Assembly: GCF_003116585.1 (NCBI RefSeq)
Contig: NZ_QEHM01000004.1
Location: forward strand, 1-64,000
Reading direction: 5' to 3'
Source: Albibacillus kandeliae
GTDB taxonomy: Bacteria; Pseudomonadota; Alphaproteobacteria; Rhodobacterales; Rhodobacteraceae
DNA: 64,000 bases
Shown: piece after piece, positions 7,807-16,834 of the stretch
Numbering within the stretch: position 1 is the first letter of the stretch
How the letters are laid out: the number at the start of each line of letters is the position of its first letter
Notes under the pieces: generated by a model
What the model was told of the DNA's origin: nothing
Database searches by the model: none
What the model saw: only the letters and a program-made list of their open reading frames with translations
Translations under genes and position numbers: made by a program

Positions 7807-8051
7807 GGAGCACCGTTAACGTGATCTAATGATCAATACGCTTCACCCGGGACCACTAGTTGTGCCTTGCGAAGCTCGCTTCCTCGGCCGAGCACTGAAT
7901 CGCGCTCAAGCACTCTATTGATGTGGTTGGGGTTCACCCAAGATAGCCGGAAGCACTCAATAGGACTACCTTAGAACTATCTGTCTTGCCCCGACCCTGC
8001 CCGGAGAGAAATCGCTGCGTACAAACTGATAGTTCGCACGCAGCGCAGTAG

Positions 8052-9638
8052 CTACTGCATCGCCTTGCTCATGAACTGCTCGACTACATTTGACATGTCG
8101 AACGACGCACCTCCCTGTACCGGCGGATAGTCGGCAAGGGACTGCAGATGCTCCTGCATCAAAACGTTCATAGGTTGCATTAGCCACGACACCTTTTGCA
8201 TCAGGTGTCCGTAAGCGTCTGTGCTCGAATAGCTTTCGAATGGATCCATCCGGATGTTGAAAACCATCGGTGCGGTACGGGCCTGAAGGCTGTCATAGTA
8301 GTCCTCTTTGGTGGAGAAGTGGAACTTCCATGGCCCCATTCGAACAGCAGTAAGTTTGCTCTCGTAGTAGTAGAAAATGCTATTCCGGTTCGAGTGGTCC
8401 TGTTCACCTGTCCAGTATGGAAGGTTGTTGACCCCATCGATCACCTGCTGCTTTTCTTCCATTACCTCTGCTGCGACGTCTTCGATTCCAGCAGCGGCCG
8501 CAAGGGACGTAAACATGTCCTGATGTCCTTGAATACCATTCAGAACAGCTCCCTCTGGGAAGTGCCCGGGCCACCGGATCATTGAGGGAACACGCACACC
8601 ACCCTCATAGGTGGTCATCTTTTCGCCGCGGAACGGCGTCGTTCCGCCGTGCGGCCAAGAATTGTGTTCCGGACCATTGTCTGTCGAATACCAAACGATT
8701 GTGTTGTCTGCGAGGCCCTGCTCATCCAGCCAGTCAAGCACCAGCCCGATGTCGTGATCATGCTGCAGCATACCTGAACCGTAGAGATCTGCCTCCGAAG
8801 TGTACTCTTCCGCTGCATAGCGCCACTCATCGTTCAGACGGGTGTATAGATGCATGCGAGAAGTATTGAGCCAAACGAAGAACGGTTCACCTGCTTCCTT
8901 GGCACTTGCCATGAAGTCGATAGCAAGCGGTATCACCTCGCCGGCGTCGAAATCTTTCATCCGTTCCTGAGTTAGCGCTCCGGTATCTTCAATCGTTTGC
9001 TTCCCGACACGCCCGAAGCGAGGTTGCTCGGTAGGATCGTCTGTCTCACTTGCAAAGGAATGGATCACCCCCCGTGTCCCGAACTGTGCCTCGTACTCTT
9101 CGAGTGAGCCCGAGAACGCCTCGCCGAAGCGCTGATAATCGCGCTGCTCTGCTTCCTCTTGGGTGTTCAGGTGATAGAGATTACCGAAGAATTCATCAAA
9201 GCCATGGACAGTCGGGAGGTGCTCGTTGCGGTCGCCCAAGTGGTTCTTGCCGAAATGCCCCGTTCGATAGCCGACATCCTTCAACTCCTCCGACAATGTT
9301 GGCGAGCCGGCCTGAAGTCCAAGCGACGATCCCGGTTGTCCAACCGTCGTCATACCTGAGCGGATTGGATATTGCCCCGTGATGAAAGCCGCCCTGCCTG
9401 CGGTACAGCTTGGCTGGGCGTAGTGGTCACTGAAGCGAATGCCTTCATTAGCAATGCGATCGATGTTCGGGGTCGAGTAACCCATTGTGCTGATGCCGTA
9501 GGACGACAGGTTCTGCCACCCGATGTCATCGCCCCAAATCACAAGAATGTTTGGCTTTGTTGGTGCATCTTGCGCCAACGCAGGTCCTGCCAGGCCCAGA
9601 ATTGCGAAGGGTAAAGCCATGTATAGGTATCGAGACAT
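8052..9638 (-). CDS. Periplasmic arylsulfatase (type I sulfatase), prophage cargo
   Basis: A 528-residue sulfatase that hydrolyses sulfate esters. An N-terminal signal peptide ([22 protein letters not shown], cut before QDAP) sends it to the periplasm. Metal-site residues are seen in WGDDIGW (35-41). The formylglycine site is SCTAGRAAF with Cys78 and Arg82. Further conserved parts are GHFGKNHLG, a later STDNGPEHN metal motif and [11 protein letters not shown]. The formylglycine motif has Ala where the common form C-x-P-x-R has Pro; this variant is seen in bacterial sulfatases but still needs a maturase, which is not in the window. The gene is less GC-rich than the phage genes and is bracketed by two portal 3' ends. 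Confidence 0.93.
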   Translation of the reverse strand: MSRYLYMALPFAILGLAGPALAQDAPTKPNILVIWGDDIGWQNLSSYGISTMGYSTPNIDRIANEGIRFSDHYAQPSCTAGRAAFITGQYPIRSGMTTVGQPGSSLGLQAGSPTLSEELKDVGYRTGHFGKNHLGDRNEHLPTVHGFDEFFGNLYHLNTQEEAEQRDYQRFGEAFSGSLEEYEAQFGTRGVIHSFASETDDPTEQPRFGRVGKQTIEDTGALTQERMKDFDAGEVIPLAIDFMASAKEAGEPFFVWLNTSRMHLYTRLNDEWRYAAEEYTSEADLYGSGMLQHDHDIGLVLDWLDEQGLADNTIVWYSTDNGPEHNSWPHGGTTPFRGEKMTTYEGGVRVPSMIRWPGHFPEGAVLNGIQGHQDMFTSLAAAAGIEDVAAEVMEEKQQVIDGVNNLPYWTGEQDHSNRNSIFYYYESKLTAVRMGPWKFHFSTKEDYYDSLQARTAPMVFNIRMDPFESYSSTDAYGHLMQKVSWLMQPMNVLMQEHLQSLADYPPVQGGASFDMSNVVEQFMSKAMQ

Positions 9639-9810
9639 CAGTCCTCTCCTTTGCGGTATGAAATGTAGAATCGAAATCTAATTAGTAGGTTAGCACACTT
9701 CTTGCGGGTGCAGTTGAGGAAAACTCGCGCCTAAGCGCCAGCCTGCAAGACAAGGAATTCGTCCCTTAACCATCGGCGCCTATCGCATTCTCGAAGCTGA
9801 CTTCATCGGC

Positions 9811-11055
9811 TCATTCTTGCTTCTCAGATTGATCGTTTCCCCCCTTCGCGAAGGCCTTACCTGCGAGCTCGATCGGCACGGTGGCGCCCTGCACCAGGAG
9901 CGTGTCGCCACCCTCTTTCGGTGGCCGGTTCTCCAGCTCGCGCCCCTCGTTCGGGGTAAGCAGGCCATTCTGGATCGCGCGCACGATGGCCTCGATTCGC
10001 GTCTTGAAGTCCCCGCGCATGATGCCGTCGAGGTTCAGTTTCACGTAGCGCTTGGAGCCGCGCCCGAAGACCTTGAGCGTGAGCTCCTGCTCGAACTTCT
10101 TCACCCAGCGCCGCAGCGTGTGCTTGACCAGGTGCAAGTCCTGGTGCTCGACATTGCTGTAGTTGCCTTTGCTGAGCTCCTGCAGGAACACCGGCGGCAG
10201 TTGGTAGATGCGCGCCACCTGCCCCACAGCAAAGATCTGCACCGGCGTCAGCTGCATCTTTTCCGGATCATCGCCGAGGCGCTGAAGGTCATGCCCCGCC
10301 GGCAGCGGCAGCACCGGCTTGCCCTCCTCGGCCGAGCGGCGCGTCACCTTCATCAGGTCCGCCGCCGCCCGCATCATTTCCTTGGCCGCCGTGAACGGCC
10401 CCTTGAGCACGTAGGGCGGCACCCCGTTCTTGCCGAAGACGGTGAGCGCGTAGCGGTTCGCGTTCAACCCCTGCCGGATCGCCGAGGCGCAGGTCATCAC
10501 CGGGTTGTAGCAGTTCACGTGATCCGCCTTCAGCAGGAAGGCGATGTCGATCACGTCCTTGCCCTCGTAGGTCTTCGTCTTCCCCGAGGGCTCGGTGTAG
10601 TCGTAGAAGAGCCGCCCCTTGGACTTGCGCACCGTGGTGCGATGGTACTCCATCGGGAAGAGGTTGATCACCTTGCCCCCGCGCCGCTCGATGTAGGTAT
10701 AGGCCCGACCGGGACCGAAGACCTCGGCGAAGAAGGTCTCGCGCCACGAGAAGCTGGTGGTGCTGTCGTTGACCGCCGCCCCCAGCACATCGGCCACCCC
10801 GCCCGTGATCTTCTTGTCCCCGCCCGGCTCGCCCGTCTTCTCGTAGACGTCGATCGGCAGGCCCGCCATGGCGGCCGAGAGGAAGTTGATCGCGGCCCAG
10901 ACCCCCGGAAGAGAGAGCGCCTCTTTCATGGTGACGCCTTCCGACACCTCGCCCGTCAGCACCTCGGTGATCGCGGTCACGCCGCTGTCCACCAGCACCT
11001 GCGCCCGCTCTTCCGGAGCCGCCTTGGCGCGCCCGAACCTCAATCCAAGTCCCAC
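9811..11055 (-). CDS. HK97 family phage portal protein
   Basis: A 414-residue dodecameric portal subunit through which DNA is packaged. Recognisable parts include SLPGVWAAINFLSAAMAGLPIDVYE near the N-terminus, EMMRAAADLM, and the stretch AVGQVARIYQLPPVFLQE followed by YSNVEHQ, all typical of the family. It begins with GTG and overlaps the terminase gene by 16 bp, a normal packaging-module arrangement. The C-terminal 185 bp are duplicated at 7587-7771. The 171-bp gap between this gene and the sulfatase start holds no gene and may contain the sulfatase promoter. Confidence 0.96.
   Translation of the reverse strand: MGLGLRFGRAKAAPEERAQVLVDSGVTAITEVLTGEVSEGVTMKEALSLPGVWAAINFLSAAMAGLPIDVYEKTGEPGGDKKITGGVADVLGAAVNDSTTSFSWRETFFAEVFGPGRAYTYIERRGGKVINLFPMEYHRTTVRKSKGRLFYDYTEPSGKTKTYEGKDVIDIAFLLKADHVNCYNPVMTCASAIRQGLNANRYALTVFGKNGVPPYVLKGPFTAAKEMMRAAADLMKVTRRSAEEGKPVLPLPAGHDLQRLGDDPEKMQLTPVQIFAVGQVARIYQLPPVFLQELSKGNYSNVEHQDLHLVKHTLRRWVKKFEQELTLKVFGRGSKRYVKLNLDGIMRGDFKTRIEAIVRAIQNGLLTPNEGRELENRPPKEGGDTLLVQGATVPIELAGKAFAKGGNDQSEKQE
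9843..10027. repeat. Direct repeat copy 2 (inside intact portal gene)
   Basis: The partner of 7587-7771: same orientation, same length, about 91% identical, lying inside the coding region for the portal C-terminus. Confidence 0.9.
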
Positions 11056-12881
11056 AGTTCGCCCTCCAGCGAGAATCCATCATCGGCCCAGGGCGAGGTT
11101 TCCTTGCCCCCGCGCTCGCGGCACAGCGCCATGCCCGTCGCCATGGCCAGCGAAACCATGCCGTCAATCCGGCCATGCGCCTTTTCCTTGTCGAACATCC
11201 GGTGCCCGGTGCGGTTCTCGGCATAGGTCACCGAGGCCGCCATGCTGTCGAGCAGCGGATTGACCGCCACCACCTGGCGCCCGTCGTAGATCGCGTTCTC
11301 CAGCTTGTTGATGGAGTCCGGCATCCAGAGGTAGACCTCGACCTCCTCGCCCGGGTTGGTCGGGTCCGGCACCTTGTCGAGCACCCGCTTCTGGTAGCCC
11401 TGCGGGTGGATCTCGGTCGGCAGCACCAGCCCCTTTTCCGTCAGGCTGTCCTTCAGCCGCTCGAGCCCGTACTGGTCGCAGGCGATCACCTCGGGCATGT
11501 AGCGCGAGTTCAGGTCAGCAAGCGCGTCCGCCAGCCACGGATACTTGAGCCGCTCCCCCGGCACCGCCTCGATGTGCCCCTGCTTGGCCCAGAGGTCATA
11601 GGGGGCCTGGTCGCGCCCCGAGCGCTCCAGCAGCGTATCCGCCGGCGTCCAGAACCAGGTCTTGGCCGCGAGCTTCTCCGCGTCCTTCGTCGCGTCCAGT
11701 ACCCAGACCAGCGTCAGCGCCGAGAAGTCGCGCACCTGGCTGAGGTCGAGGCCACCGAAGCAGGGATAGCCTGCCTTTGTCAGCGCCTCCGGGTCCACCT
11801 CGCCGTGACAGGCGATCCAGGCGTCGCGCTTGATTGCCGCCTTCACCGATTGCGTCCACTGGCAGAAGTGCAGCCGTGCGATGCCGTTCCGCTTGCCCGG
11901 CATCATCTTTGCCTGGTTGACCACCTTCTGCAGGTATTCCTCATCAATCGTCACGCCCAGCAGTGGGTTCACCTTCACCCAGCAGCTCGGGTCGTTCTCC
12001 CAGTCGTCACCGTCATCCAGCGAGCAGATGAAGGCGAAGGTGGAATCGTCCTCGATCAGTCCGGTCACCACGTTTACGCCGTGCTGATGCTCTTCCCAGC
12101 AAATGGACTTCTTGTCCGTCCCCGAGTTCGTCGCCATGCAGAGCAGCGGCTGCTTGCGGAATTTGAAGCCCCGCTCCAGCATGTCGATCACGTCCCGGTT
12201 CGGGTGCTCGTGCACCTCGTCGGTCAGCGCGCAATGGGGACGCGGCCCCGACTGCGCCTTCTCGGCCGAGAGCGGGCGGAACTTCCGCTTGTCGCCCTGC
12301 TTGCCGACATAGGTCATCTGCCAGACCGGGTTCTCGCCCTGCTGCGCCACGCGACGTTTCAGGACCGGGGACTGATCCACCATGGCGACCGCGTCCTGGA
12401 ACAGGATCGCCGCCTGGTCCTTCTTCGCCGCCGCCGCGTAGACCTCGGCGCGCGGCTCGCCATCGGCCACCATCATGTAGAGCCCGATGCCGCCCAGCAT
12501 CGGCGACTTGCCGTTGCCCTTGCCCTCCTCGTCGTAGAACCGCGTGAAGCGGCGCAGCCAGGCATTGTGCCGCGCGCTGAACCGCTTCCAGCCGAAGAGC
12601 GACCCGATCCGGAACGCTTGGCTCGGGTGCAGCTTGAACGGCCGCCCCTCGAACTGCCCGCCGTTCAGCCGCAGCACCTTCGGAAAGAAGTCGATGGCGC
12701 GCCGCGCCGCCTCCAGGTCCCACTTGAGACCGCGCCCCGGCCCCTCGACCAGGTCGCGCAGATGACGTTCGGCCGCCGCGCGCACATAAGGCCCCGCGAC
12801 GATCTCGCCCGCCGCGACGACCTGTGCCCAGGCCGTCACCGGATCCACCTCGTAAGTGACCCGGGGTTCCGTCTCGCTCAC
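11040..12881 (-). CDS. Phage terminase large subunit
   Basis: A 613-residue DNA-packaging motor with an N-terminal ATPase and a C-terminal nuclease. The Walker A-like loop is GKGNGKS (120-126), Walker B is LTDEVHEH with Asp221 and Glu222, and the first nuclease acid is in GGLDLSQVRDFSAL. A DQYGLERL segment further on fits the nuclease core. It overlaps the small subunit by 4 bp (ATGA) and the portal by 16 bp, forming a compact packaging operon. Length is at the high end but normal for the HK97-like branch. Confidence 0.97.
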   Translation of the reverse strand: MSETEPRVTYEVDPVTAWAQVVAAGEIVAGPYVRAAAERHLRDLVEGPGRGLKWDLEAARRAIDFFPKVLRLNGGQFEGRPFKLHPSQAFRIGSLFGWKRFSARHNAWLRRFTRFYDEEGKGNGKSPMLGGIGLYMMVADGEPRAEVYAAAAKKDQAAILFQDAVAMVDQSPVLKRRVAQQGENPVWQMTYVGKQGDKRKFRPLSAEKAQSGPRPHCALTDEVHEHPNRDVIDMLERGFKFRKQPLLCMATNSGTDKKSICWEEHQHGVNVVTGLIEDDSTFAFICSLDDGDDWENDPSCWVKVNPLLGVTIDEEYLQKVVNQAKMMPGKRNGIARLHFCQWTQSVKAAIKRDAWIACHGEVDPEALTKAGYPCFGGLDLSQVRDFSALTLVWVLDATKDAEKLAAKTWFWTPADTLLERSGRDQAPYDLWAKQGHIEAVPGERLKYPWLADALADLNSRYMPEVIACDQYGLERLKDSLTEKGLVLPTEIHPQGYQKRVLDKVPDPTNPGEEVEVYLWMPDSINKLENAIYDGRQVVAVNPLLDSMAASVTYAENRTGHRMFDKEKAHGRIDGMVSLAMATGMALCRERGGKETSPWADDGFSLEGELWDLD

Positions 12882-13357
12882 GTCAGGTAGCCCTCAGGGC
12901 CGGTCGGGTCGGTGAAGTTGAACCCGAGCTGACCGGCCCCGGTGAAACCGCGCTCCGCTGCCGGCGTCATGCCGAAGTCATTTGCCAGTCCGCGGATCTG
13001 CCGGAACGTCTCATTCAGCTGCGCCACCTCCGGCCGGCTCTTGATCTGCACCCCGTTGCGGGTCTCGCTCTCGTAGGTCTCGCCGAGCTCTTCGAGCTCC
13101 AGCGCGATCCGGTCATGGCGCACCACGGCCGAGCAGAGCTGCCGGAACATGTAAACGTTGGAAGGCTTCAGCCGATCGACGGTCGGGTGGCAGAGCGGCA
13201 GCGCCAGGCGGTCGAAGGTCCAGCGCATCTGGCCGGTCAGCCCCTCGGGCCGCAATTCCTCCAGCCGGGCCCGCGCCCGCTCCTCAAGGTTATGGAGTTG
13301 CACTCCATCCTCGGCCAGCGGCACCACGTTCTGCTCTGTCGGTTTGCGACCTCGCAT
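12878..13357 (-). CDS. Phage terminase small subunit, P27 family
   Basis: A 159-residue DNA-recognition subunit. It starts MRGRKPTEQNVVPL, the typical basic P27 start, and has the helical core LKPSNVYMFRQLCSAVVRHDRIALELEELG, followed by the family pattern of a short variable strand and NETFRQIRGLANDFGMTPAAE. A GAGGGAAGG ribosome site precedes the ATG. It is upstream of and overlaps the large subunit gene. Confidence 0.94.
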   Translation of the reverse strand: MRGRKPTEQNVVPLAEDGVQLHNLEERARARLEELRPEGLTGQMRWTFDRLALPLCHPTVDRLKPSNVYMFRQLCSAVVRHDRIALELEELGETYESETRNGVQIKSRPEVAQLNETFRQIRGLANDFGMTPAAERGFTGAGQLGFNFTDPTGPEGYLT

Positions 13358-13499
13358 GCCTTCCCTCTAACTCCCTCTACCACGTGGCTTTTTCTATCCA
13401 ATTTCGACTTTGCACACAGAAAGGTTCCCCCTCCGGTTTCCACCGAAAGCGGATTTTCTGCGGACCCTCCCCCCGGGGCCATGACCCCGGGAGCCTGCT

Positions 13500-13862
13500 C
13501 TACTGGTTGGCCGGGTGTTCGGGATCGAGAGGCCAGCCATCTTCGCCGCGCTCTTCCGAATAGCCCCGCGCCTCGAAGCGCTGCTTGTTCTGGTCGTGAT
13601 CATCCGGGCACAGCGTTTGCAGGTTGCCCGTGTCCAGGAACAACGCCCGGTCACCCCGGTGCGGGATCAGATGGTCCACAACCAGGAACCGGCGTCGTGC
13701 GTTTGCCTGCCGCTCACCCGACGAGGTCAGAGACCCGTCGTTGACGATGCCCCGCCGAAGACACGCCCGGCACAGAGGCTCCCGCGCAAGGTGCTGGGGC
13801 CGCAGCGCGCGCCGCCAGGCCGACAGGTTGTAAAGATGGTGGTACTCGTTCCGGGCCGTCAT
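13500..13862 (-). CDS. HNH endonuclease, packaging-associated
   Basis: A 120-residue HNH nuclease. The ATG at 13862 gives the start MTARNEYHHLYNLSAWRR, which is typical of the family. The active site is VVDHLIPHRG (Asp63, His64), Asn80 in DTGNLQTLC and His89 in CPDDHDQNK. CRAC (31-34) with Cys85 may bind structural zinc. Small HNH proteins next to terminase genes cooperate with terminase in DNA cleavage at cos sites in several HK97-like phages, so cos-type packaging is likely (inference). A GGGGGC ribosome site lies upstream. Confidence 0.93.
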   Translation of the reverse strand: MTARNEYHHLYNLSAWRRALRPQHLAREPLCRACLRRGIVNDGSLTSSGERQANARRRFLVVDHLIPHRGDRALFLDTGNLQTLCPDDHDQNKQRFEARGYSEERGEDGWPLDPEHPANQ

Positions 13863-13879
13863 CGCTGCCCCCAGAATGC

Positions 13880-13908
13880 AAAAGCGCCCGCCGGTTTCCC
13901 GTGGGCGC
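13880..13908 (-). terminator. Probable terminator upstream of the HNH gene
   Basis: Read on the minus strand: GCGCCC, a 13-nt loop that can extend the stem further, GGGCGC, then TTTT. It lies just ahead of the HNH start, so it would separate the late packaging operon from leftward transcription of the early genes. Confidence 0.6.
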
Positions 13909-14185
13909 ACTTGTTGATGATGAAGATCAAGTGGCACGCTGATGACACAGCTGTCAAGCACTGTTCGCAGCCAGACCACGCCTTGTACGGCCAGCTTGCC
14001 TGCCGTCTGGCTCATCTAGCGTAAGCTCATCCAACCTTCGACCACAAGATCACCTCGGACAAGTCCAGATTTGCGTTCTATATCTCACCTGGCATTGCAA
14101 CGTGGACCTTGGTTGACTACGTTGCTTCAGAAAACGCGTGACACCCATTGGTCCAAAATTAGGAGCAGGCGCTGGCCGATTGATA

Positions 14186-14938
14186 ATGACAACAAATTTC
14201 CCCACCCTAGAGACCGATGCAATACGCGAGGCTGTTTTCGAAGTTAGGTTTGATCCTAGCAAAGACTTCATTCCTGAAATTTTTTACGGCCGAATGTCGG
14301 ACTCGGAGGAGTGGAAGAGCTATAAACCAGTGCGCCTTCCGATTGCAGACATTCCCGACGCGGTACGCCGCTCTGAGTCGAGCTTACAACACAAGCCCAT
14401 CCTCGAATTGGTGTCACCCGATGGTGGAACCGCAATTAGACTCGGACCTGATGTCGTTATCTTGAGCCGTCGCGGGGAGTATGGAGGTTGGAATGAAGTG
14501 TTCGGGCATAGCATCGAGAAAATATGCCAGAGACTGTTCAGCATTCTCGGAGAGATTCGAGTAAGGCGTTTGGGCCTTAGATACATAAACGCCCTGCGAT
14601 CCGATCTTCACGGCATTTCTGGCCCCAAGGACCTTCAAGTTAAGATTGATGTTGCCGATTCCTCAATCAACGGCCCATTCAGTCTCAGTTTTGTCTCAAA
14701 TGCTGGCTCTCAAGTGGAGTCTCTCACGCGCCTCTCGACCACCGAGTTTGCCGGCGGCGCAATTCCAGACCATACTACCTTTGTAATTGACATTGACGTC
14801 AGAACAAACGGCGACCCCAAGATAAAGGATCTAAGAGGGGTGATAGACTGGGCGCAACGAGCCAGAGCTGAGAAAAATGAGCGCTTTTTCTCAGTCCTTG
14901 GCTCCAAAAACACCGAGCGGTTAAGAAAGAAAAACTAA
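14186..14938 (+). CDS. TIGR04255 family protein, first gene of a low-GC operon
   Basis: A 250-residue protein with the N-terminal signature of the sporadically distributed TIGR04255 family: a PTL motif, AIREAVFEVRF, and later RRLGLRYINAL. The family's function is unknown. No signal peptide or membrane span is seen. Translation is coupled to the next gene (TAATG overlap). The operon is on the plus strand, far more AT-rich than the phage genes around it, and sits between the packaging module and the early genes, a place where prophages often carry moron or defence genes. An upstream GTG at 14138 would add 16 residues. The region 13863-14185 holds only the terminator described above and presumably this operon's promoter. 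Confidence 0.8.
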   Translation: MTTNFPTLETDAIREAVFEVRFDPSKDFIPEIFYGRMSDSEEWKSYKPVRLPIADIPDAVRRSESSLQHKPILELVSPDGGTAIRLGPDVVILSRRGEYGGWNEVFGHSIEKICQRLFSILGEIRVRRLGLRYINALRSDLHGISGPKDLQVKIDVADSSINGPFSLSFVSNAGSQVESLTRLSTTEFAGGAIPDHTTFVIDIDVRTNGDPKIKDLRGVIDWAQRARAEKNERFFSVLGSKNTERLRKKN

Positions 14939-15507
14939 TGGACACAACCACCTCTAGCTACTGGAGATTGATAGACTGGCTGGACTGCACAGGCGGCGCG
15001 ATCAATCACAATCAAAGATCAATGCAAGTAGATCAGAACACCGTGGCTCTCGCAGCCTCAGTCGAGGAACTTCTTTACACCAAAGAACAAGAAACCGAGT
15101 TTCCAGCGGTGACTGATTGGCTCGCAAGTGTTGAGGGTCGCATTAGGGACTCCATCGCCCCTCACACTGAGGTCGATCTATCCACAAGAGATTGGCTCAA
15201 TCGTGACGCAGCTCTTGCGGCACTTACTTTTCTTCGAGATAGCTGCGATCTTTTGCCCTCCGAACCATACCTTTATGGCACACCTGAAGGCGATTTAGTT
15301 GCAGAGTTTGAGACTGGGAACCTTCGCGTCACCACTGTTATCGCCGGAAATGGTACGACCATGTTTGGTTATCGACGAGATCACGATGACTTCCCAACAC
15401 AATGCATAATTCAGAACGGCAGCAACCGTCGACGGCATGAGGTCAAAGAATTCACACAGGCATTAGGCATAGGCATCAATGGGAAAGTCGAAGGTTTGGG
15501 AACCTGA
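14938..15507 (+). CDS. Hypothetical protein, second gene of the TIGR04255 operon
   Basis: A 189-residue soluble protein with no recognised family. The N-terminal half is helical and Trp-containing (YWRLIDWLDCTGGAI); the C-terminal half looks strand-rich (GDLVAEFETGNLRVTTVIAGN). It overlaps the first gene by one base and the third by 29 bp, so the three are almost certainly made together and may form a complex. AT content and codon use match the first and third genes, not the neighbours outside the operon. Confidence 0.75.
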   Translation: MDTTTSSYWRLIDWLDCTGGAINHNQRSMQVDQNTVALAASVEELLYTKEQETEFPAVTDWLASVEGRIRDSIAPHTEVDLSTRDWLNRDAALAALTFLRDSCDLLPSEPYLYGTPEGDLVAEFETGNLRVTTVIAGNGTTMFGYRRDHDDFPTQCIIQNGSNRRRHEVKEFTQALGIGINGKVEGLGT

Positions 15508-16060
15508 TCCCAGCGAACCAATCGGAAAAAATGAACGGATTGGAAGAAGGATTTGGGATACTCCGAAATTGCGCGGCGCCGACACTCAACCAGATGTCGC
15601 AGCCCTCGACATCGAGATCTTTCGCGAGCGGCGATCTAAAGAAGTCTCACTGGATCGGCTTGGACGCACAGGAATTGAGAAACGGGTAATCTCTTACTTG
15701 CAACCACGCTGTGAGTTGCACGGGGCTTCATTTAGCCCAAATCGTCGCTTTGATGGATGGGCGACAATACAAGCAGAAAAACTAACAAACAAATGGAACA
15801 ACATACCAAAATGGAGCATCTCTGCATCGCCAGTGGAGGGCAATTCAGAGGTACCGAATTCCGATAACCGGTATCATGCACATGCGGTGTGCGATGGGAG
15901 CGACAATGACTTGACGGTGGCGCTGTTTCTAAGACACCTGTTTGAGAGATACGGCGATTTGCACCCCGCACCAACGAATTCGCCAAACGAACAATCTCAA
16001 AGCAACTGGCTGAAATCACTCATCACTGCCATTCGTCGCAGCATTTTTCGAGATCGTTAG
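15479..16060 (+). CDS. Hypothetical protein, third gene of the TIGR04255 operon
   Basis: A 193-residue soluble protein, no family recognised. Notable stretches: VSLDRLGRTGIEKRVISYLQ (49-68), NRRFDGWATIQAEKL and NRYHAHAVCDGSDNDLTVALFL, the last with His-x-His and acidic residues that could form an active or binding site (speculation). The start overlaps the second gene by 29 bp. The gene ends 39 bp before the converging phage gene at 16100. Confidence 0.72.
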   Translation: MGKSKVWEPDPSEPIGKNERIGRRIWDTPKLRGADTQPDVAALDIEIFRERRSKEVSLDRLGRTGIEKRVISYLQPRCELHGASFSPNRRFDGWATIQAEKLTNKWNNIPKWSISASPVEGNSEVPNSDNRYHAHAVCDGSDNDLTVALFLRHLFERYGDLHPAPTNSPNEQSQSNWLKSLITAIRRSIFRDR

Positions 16061-16099
16061 CACAAGCATTAGGTTTCGCCTGACCGCGAGAACCACGAA

Positions 16100-16834
16100 C
16101 TAGTTAAGCATCCTCTCAAACGCGGCCGCTATCGCAATTTGTATGGCTTTCACGGTTTCTCCATTGACAATCCAACCATGTTTTCGCAGCACTTCGCTAA
16201 GTCTCTTGTCCTCCAAGCAAACCATATCGACTAGACGACGATCGGTGATGTTCACCCGAGAGCCGCGCTTTGAAGGCCTGATCCGTCGCACCACCATTGC
16301 CGTGCCGTCGCCGATCCTCCGACGCAGCCGGTCAATCTCCGCCTTGTCGCGCAGTACCCGGTCCATGTAGTCGCCCGCATCCCGGCCTCGACCGGAACTC
16401 CTGGTTTCGAGAGACGATCCCCTGATGCCGGCGGCGGCATGCCGCTCGACCAGGTCGCGGTAGTGCCGCCCCATCGCGATCTGGCTCGGAGTAAGAGGAT
16501 GTGGCTTGCGGTGCCGCGCCGCCTTCGCTGCCATGACATCGAAGACGTCCGCATGCTGGATCGCCGAACGCCCTCGGTAACCTGCGGGCCGCGAGACGTA
16601 GCCGTCCTTGCCGTCCGGGTAGAGTTGCTGGGGCTCGAAGACCCTGAAGACCCCACGCGCCGGCGCTTCCGGGATCTCCGGGCCGCATTGCTCGGGAACG
16701 TGGCCCCGGACCTTGACCTCCGCGATCCGCGCGGCCTCTTCCGCCTCCCGCTCTCGCCGGGCTGCCAGGTAGCGCGCGACCGGCGTCACGCTGGCCGCCC
16801 CATCGGGCGCCACGATCACCACATGCTTCATCAT
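16100..16834 (-). CDS. Phage protein of unknown function, early leftward operon
   Basis: A 244-residue basic protein. The centre (SQIAMGRHYRDLVERHAAAGIRGSSLETRSSG) and the C-terminal 60 residues (RRLVDMVCLEDKRLSEVLRKHGW, then a terminal amphipathic helix) are the best ordered parts. The C-terminus looks like a helix-turn-helix, suggesting DNA binding; this is inference. The ATG at 16834 overlaps the stop of the upstream gene (ATGA). As last gene of the early operon it may control the switch to late expression, but nothing proves this. Confidence 0.72.
   Translation of the reverse strand: MMKHVVIVAPDGAASVTPVARYLAARREREAEEAARIAEVKVRGHVPEQCGPEIPEAPARGVFRVFEPQQLYPDGKDGYVSRPAGYRGRSAIQHADVFDVMAAKAARHRKPHPLTPSQIAMGRHYRDLVERHAAAGIRGSSLETRSSGRGRDAGDYMDRVLRDKAEIDRLRRRIGDGTAMVVRRIRPSKRGSRVNITDRRLVDMVCLEDKRLSEVLRKHGWIVNGETVKAIQIAIAAAFERMLN

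Noticed and set aside
13237-13482. Extra small gene between the HNH and small terminase genes on the minus strand
   Set aside because: It overlaps the small terminase start in another frame and gives a low-complexity sequence without a ribosome site.
1-16834. Gene transfer agent (GTA) cluster, as typical in Rhodobacteraceae
   Set aside because: Capsid-module order is GTA-like, but there is a small terminase with an HNH nuclease, an immunity switch, an integrase and a tRNA attachment site. These are features of an active-type prophage, not of the GTA locus.
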